A stretch of DNA of 7,576 nt from Vallitalea maricola (GTDB lineage Bacteria; Bacillota; Clostridia; Lachnospirales; Vallitaleaceae), in assembly GCF_036985595.1 (NCBI RefSeq), contig NZ_BTPU01000134.1, positions 1 to 7,576 of the forward strand. The letters run 5' to 3'. Positions within the stretch are counted from its first letter, which is position 1; each line of letters starts with the position of its first letter. A model generated the notes under the pieces. The model did not search any database and was not told the origin of the DNA. It was given only the letters and a program-made list of their open reading frames with translations. Shown one piece after another: positions 5,112-7,576 of the stretch. The position numbers were made by a program, and so were the translations under genes.

Positions 5112-6593
5112 TTAATTAATCTTTATCTTAATACAAACAGGATAAGTTGTATTTATCGACTTATCAGTTGTTATTATTAACCCTTCTTCATTCTGTTTAT
5201 AGCTCAAGTGATCATCATACCCCAAAATCTTAACATCCATTATATCACCTGCAAAATATTTACTACCTTTTTGTAATGATTTAATTATGACTTTATCATT
5301 ATCAGGCCATTTTAATACATTAGCATAGATATATGGAGCATTATATGTAAATCTTATGTCTTCACAAGTAAAAGGTGAACGTTTTTCATCATTGAATGCC
5401 CCTTCAATGACTTCTGTTGGTCCCTCACCAAAAGTACTCCAATATTCAGTATCATATATTGATTCACCATTGATCCTTAACCATTTACCAATACTTCGTA
5501 ATACATTTTCCTCTTCTTGTGTTATTGTACCATCAGATTTTGGACCAATATTAAGCAATAGACAACCATTTTTACTTACAATATCAACAAGGTCACATAC
5601 TACTGATTCAGGAGTCTTGAAATCATTGTTTTCTGTATAACCCCATGAATTTTTTGCTATTGCTGTATCTGTCTGCCAGAGTCTAGGTCTTATAGAAGCT
5701 AACTGTCCTCTTTCTACATCAAATATTGCAGTACCTTTTGCAAAAGCATCAAATTTATAGTTAATGGCTACGTCTTCACCCCATTCTACACCCCTATTAT
5801 AGTAATAAGCCGCGAATTTTTTTAGATAAGGTTTAAAAGCTACATTTTGTATCCACCAATCAAACCATACAATCTTAGGCTCATATTTATCTACAAGCTC
5901 ACAAGTTCTAACAAGCCAATTATCCAAATGCTCAGTTGATGGTCCTTGACTATGAATATTATGAGTAGTCTCATGCAAATCATCATTCTCAAATAACTTT
6001 ACAGCATATCCATAAGGCTCTTGAAACTGAATATCTTGAAGTCCTGAATCAAACTCTCTAAGTCCTGACATGAACCAATAATTCTCTGCTCTATGACTTG
6101 ATGCAGTAAAAACTATATCTCTTTCTTCTGCAGCTTTCTTTAACGCTCCTATTATGTCTTGTTGTGGTCCCATCTTTGCTGCATTGAACCTTGATAGTTC
6201 ACTATCATACATTTGGAATCCATCGTGATGTTCTGCAACAGGCATAACATATTTAGCTCCAGCATCAGCAAAAAGTTTCATCCATTCATCAGCATCAAAT
6301 TTTTCACCTTTGAACATTGGTATAAAATCCTTATATCCAAAGTCTTTATGCTCACCATAAGTCTTTATATGATGCTCATATTCTTTTGACCCTTTTATAT
6401 ACATATTTCTTGGATACCATTCATTACCATAAGCTGGAACTGAATAAATTCCCCAATGAATGAAGATACCAAATTTTGCATCCTTATACCACTTAGGTTC
6501 TTTATATTCCCTTAATGATTCCCATGTATCTGTATACGGTCCTTTACTAATGACCTGTTCAATAGTTTCAAGATAATCTTTTACCCTTTTCAT
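5112..6593 (-). CDS. Intracellular GH29 alpha-L-fucosidase
   Basis: This encodes 493 residues of a glycoside hydrolase family 29 enzyme, which removes alpha-L-fucose from glycans with retention of configuration. Residues about 25-380 form the catalytic barrel. Signatures are KFGIFIHWGIYSVPAYGNEWY (split here as KFGIFIHWG, 40-48, and EWY, 58-60), EHHDGF (121-126), IVWFDWW (241-247) with D245 as the probable nucleophile, W306, SWGY (316-319) and LLLNIGPKSDGTI (345-357). Residues about 390-493 are a C-terminal beta-rich domain. The acid/base in GH29 varies in position; E294 in VERGQ is only a guess. There is no signal peptide, so it should act in the cytoplasm on imported oligosaccharides. The start at 6593 has GGGAG (6607-6603) 9 nt upstream. 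No transporter or fucose catabolic gene is seen in the window. The divergent AraC gene is its likely regulator. The exact linkage is unknown. Confidence 0.92.
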   Translation of the reverse strand: MKRVKDYLETIEQVISKGPYTDTWESLREYKEPKWYKDAKFGIFIHWGIYSVPAYGNEWYPRNMYIKGSKEYEHHIKTYGEHKDFGYKDFIPMFKGEKFDADEWMKLFADAGAKYVMPVAEHHDGFQMYDSELSRFNAAKMGPQQDIIGALKKAAEERDIVFTASSHRAENYWFMSGLREFDSGLQDIQFQEPYGYAVKLFENDDLHETTHNIHSQGPSTEHLDNWLVRTCELVDKYEPKIVWFDWWIQNVAFKPYLKKFAAYYYNRGVEWGEDVAINYKFDAFAKGTAIFDVERGQLASIRPRLWQTDTAIAKNSWGYTENNDFKTPESVVCDLVDIVSKNGCLLLNIGPKSDGTITQEEENVLRSIGKWLRINGESIYDTEYWSTFGEGPTEVIEGAFNDEKRSPFTCEDIRFTYNAPYIYANVLKWPDNDKVIIKSLQKGSKYFAGDIMDVKILGYDDHLSYKQNEEGLIITTDKSINTTYPVCIKIKIN

Positions 6594-6701
6594 AAAAATC
6601 TTCTCCCTTCACTGATATATTTATATATTAATTAATCTGTGATATAATATAAATATAAAATATTAACCTATTTTTATAATATTTATATTAAGGAGAAGAA
6701 G
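6594..6701. promoter_or_regulatory. Divergent control region between fucosidase and araC-type gene
   Basis: The 108 bp are almost pure A/T between the two ribosome sites. For the plus-strand gene there is an extended -10, TGATATAAT (6640-6648), with a weak -35-like TTTATA 17 bp upstream, giving a leader of about 47 nt. A second TATAAT (6675-6680) is too close to the ribosome site to be the main promoter. On the minus strand several TATA-like hexamers occur but no convincing -35, as expected for a gene that needs an activator. Three copies of ATATTTATAT lie here (separate entry). Confidence 0.55.
6616..6690. repeat. Three copies of ATATTTATAT at about 31-bp steps
   Basis: The 10-mer ATATTTATAT occurs at 6617-6626 (plus), 6647-6656 (inverted) and 6679-6688 (plus). 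Copies 2 and 3 form a perfect 12-bp inverted repeat (6645-6656 and 6679-6690) with a 22-nt spacer, and copies 1 and 2 a perfect 11-bp one (6616-6626 and 6647-6657). The centres are 30 and 32 bp apart, close to three helical turns. Copy 2 overlaps the candidate -10 of the regulator gene; copy 3 touches its ribosome site. This could be an operator, or chance in very AT-rich DNA. Confidence 0.4.
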
Positions 6702-7538
6702 ATGGCAAAATCACAGGATAAAATGATTTCAAAATACATGTCTTATCTTAGGGTTAATCTAATAATATCAGCTTATAATCAAGTTCCTCTAACTTGGAAG
6801 GATACACAAACCAACTTAGGTTATTGTAAAATATATTTTATTGAAAAAGGTTATGGTGTTGTTTACATTGATGATATTGCATATTACCCAAAATCAGGAG
6901 ATTTAATGTTTATACCAGAAGGTTGTACACATGGTTATTCTACAATAGGTCCAAAAACTTATACTAAACACTGGTGCCATTTCAATGCATATATTGGTTC
7001 AATTCCCATATCAGATTTTCTAGATATACCATACATAAAGACAATAAAAAATCCCCAAAAGATTATTTCACTTTTTGAGAACTTGACTGCTTCTTATAAT
7101 AGTGATAATCCTTTCTCACCATTGAATGCTCAAGCAACTTTAATGCAGCTATTATCTACATATTTTTCAGAGATTTGTAAATATGATATTACCCTCAAAA
7201 CACAAATGACAGATACTAAGCTTAATCTACTATTAGATTTTATAGAAGAAAATCTTCACACTAAAATTACAATTAATGTACTTGCTGATTATATGAATCT
7301 TCATCCTAATTACTTGATAAGGTTATTCACAAGTACTTTTGGTCTATCTCCTATGGAATATATAAATAGACTGCGTATTGAAAGAGCTAAGGAATTATTA
7401 ACTATTAATAATGAAAGTATTAAATTGATTTCAGAATTAGTAGGATTTAGTACCCCATATTATTTTTCTCTGGTTTTCAAAAAACAGACTGGATTATCTC
7501 CAAAGCAATATAGACAGTTGACTTATAAGAATATATAA
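6702..7538 (+). CDS. AraC-family transcriptional regulator (cupin plus double HTH)
   Basis: This encodes a 278-residue regulator. Residues about 20-110 are an AraC-type cupin sensor domain, visible as YCKIYFIEKGYGVVYID (41-57), YYPKSGDLMFIPEGCTHGY (61-79) and HWCHFNA (90-96). Residues about 172-275 are the AraC DNA-binding domain with two helix-turn-helix units: LADYMNLHPNYLIRLFTSTFG (194-214), ending in LSPMEYINRLRIERAKELL, and ISELVGFSTPYYFSLVFKKQTG (243-264), ending in LSPKQYR. Length and order are normal for the sugar-sensing type. AGGAG at 6691-6695, 6 nt before the ATG, fixes the start. Its position back to back with the fucosidase gene suggests that it activates that gene in response to fucose or a fucosylated glycan; this is inference. 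No terminator is visible before the window ends. Confidence 0.92.
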   Translation: MAKSQDKMISKYMSYLRVNLIISAYNQVPLTWKDTQTNLGYCKIYFIEKGYGVVYIDDIAYYPKSGDLMFIPEGCTHGYSTIGPKTYTKHWCHFNAYIGSIPISDFLDIPYIKTIKNPQKIISLFENLTASYNSDNPFSPLNAQATLMQLLSTYFSEICKYDITLKTQMTDTKLNLLLDFIEENLHTKITINVLADYMNLHPNYLIRLFTSTFGLSPMEYINRLRIERAKELLTINNESIKLISELVGFSTPYYFSLVFKKQTGLSPKQYRQLTYKNI

Positions 7539-7576
7539 ACAAAGGTATCCTAGAAATTAAAAATAAGAATAAAAAT
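7539..7576. other. Right-edge tail, no feature seen
   Basis: The last 38 bases after the regulator stop codon are AT-rich. I see no hairpin with a T run, no ribosome site and no start codon context. Confidence 0.5.

Noticed and set aside
5101..5122. AT-rich imperfect palindrome at the fucosidase stop codon as a terminator
   Set aside because: Only 5 bp at the ends pair, the centre mismatches, and no T run follows on the minus strand.

Overview
The window looks like chromosomal DNA of an AT-rich, low-GC Gram-positive anaerobe, most likely a member of the Clostridia (Bacillota). The signs are strongly A/T-biased codons, purine-rich Shine-Dalgarno sites before almost every gene, a TPP riboswitch followed by an intrinsic terminator, a substrate-binding (S) subunit of the ECF transporter type (ThiW), and a short ThiC. 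I cannot name the genus from the sequence.

Layout: (1) Positions 1-94 carry a possible promoter for a gene that lies off the left edge on the minus strand. (2) A small minus-strand lipoprotein gene (152-697) has its own sigma-A-type promoter (743-771) and an intrinsic terminator (95-133). (3) A tight minus-strand thiamine operon fills 5099 down to 778. It runs: promoter, TPP riboswitch (4956-5046), terminator (4905-4929), thiW, thiD, thiM, and a single open frame joining thiE to thiC. The genes overlap or nearly touch. (4) A minus-strand GH29 alpha-L-fucosidase (5112-6593) faces a plus-strand AraC-family regulator (6702-7538) across a 108-bp AT-rich divergent control region. (5) The last 38 bases hold no recognisable feature.

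How the genes work together: ThiC makes the pyrimidine (HMP-P) de novo and ThiD phosphorylates it to HMP-PP. ThiW probably imports hydroxyethylthiazole and ThiM phosphorylates it. ThiE joins the two halves into thiamine phosphate. No thiazole synthesis genes (thiG, thiS, thiF, thiH) and no final kinase (thiL or thiN) are present, so this operon is built for pyrimidine synthesis plus thiazole salvage. TPP should shut it off through the riboswitch. The fucosidase and AraC regulator look like a separate sugar-responsive pair; the regulator probably controls the divergent fucosidase gene.

The most notable point is the thiE-thiC fusion. It depends on one T in a run of six Ts. With one T fewer, thiE would stop right after its family-typical C-terminus, just ahead of a strong Shine-Dalgarno and ATG for thiC that are still present. 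It is therefore either a recent real fusion, a slippage-dependent arrangement, or a homopolymer sequencing error. I found no clear evidence of an entirely new system, mobile element, CRISPR array or RNA gene other than the riboswitch.
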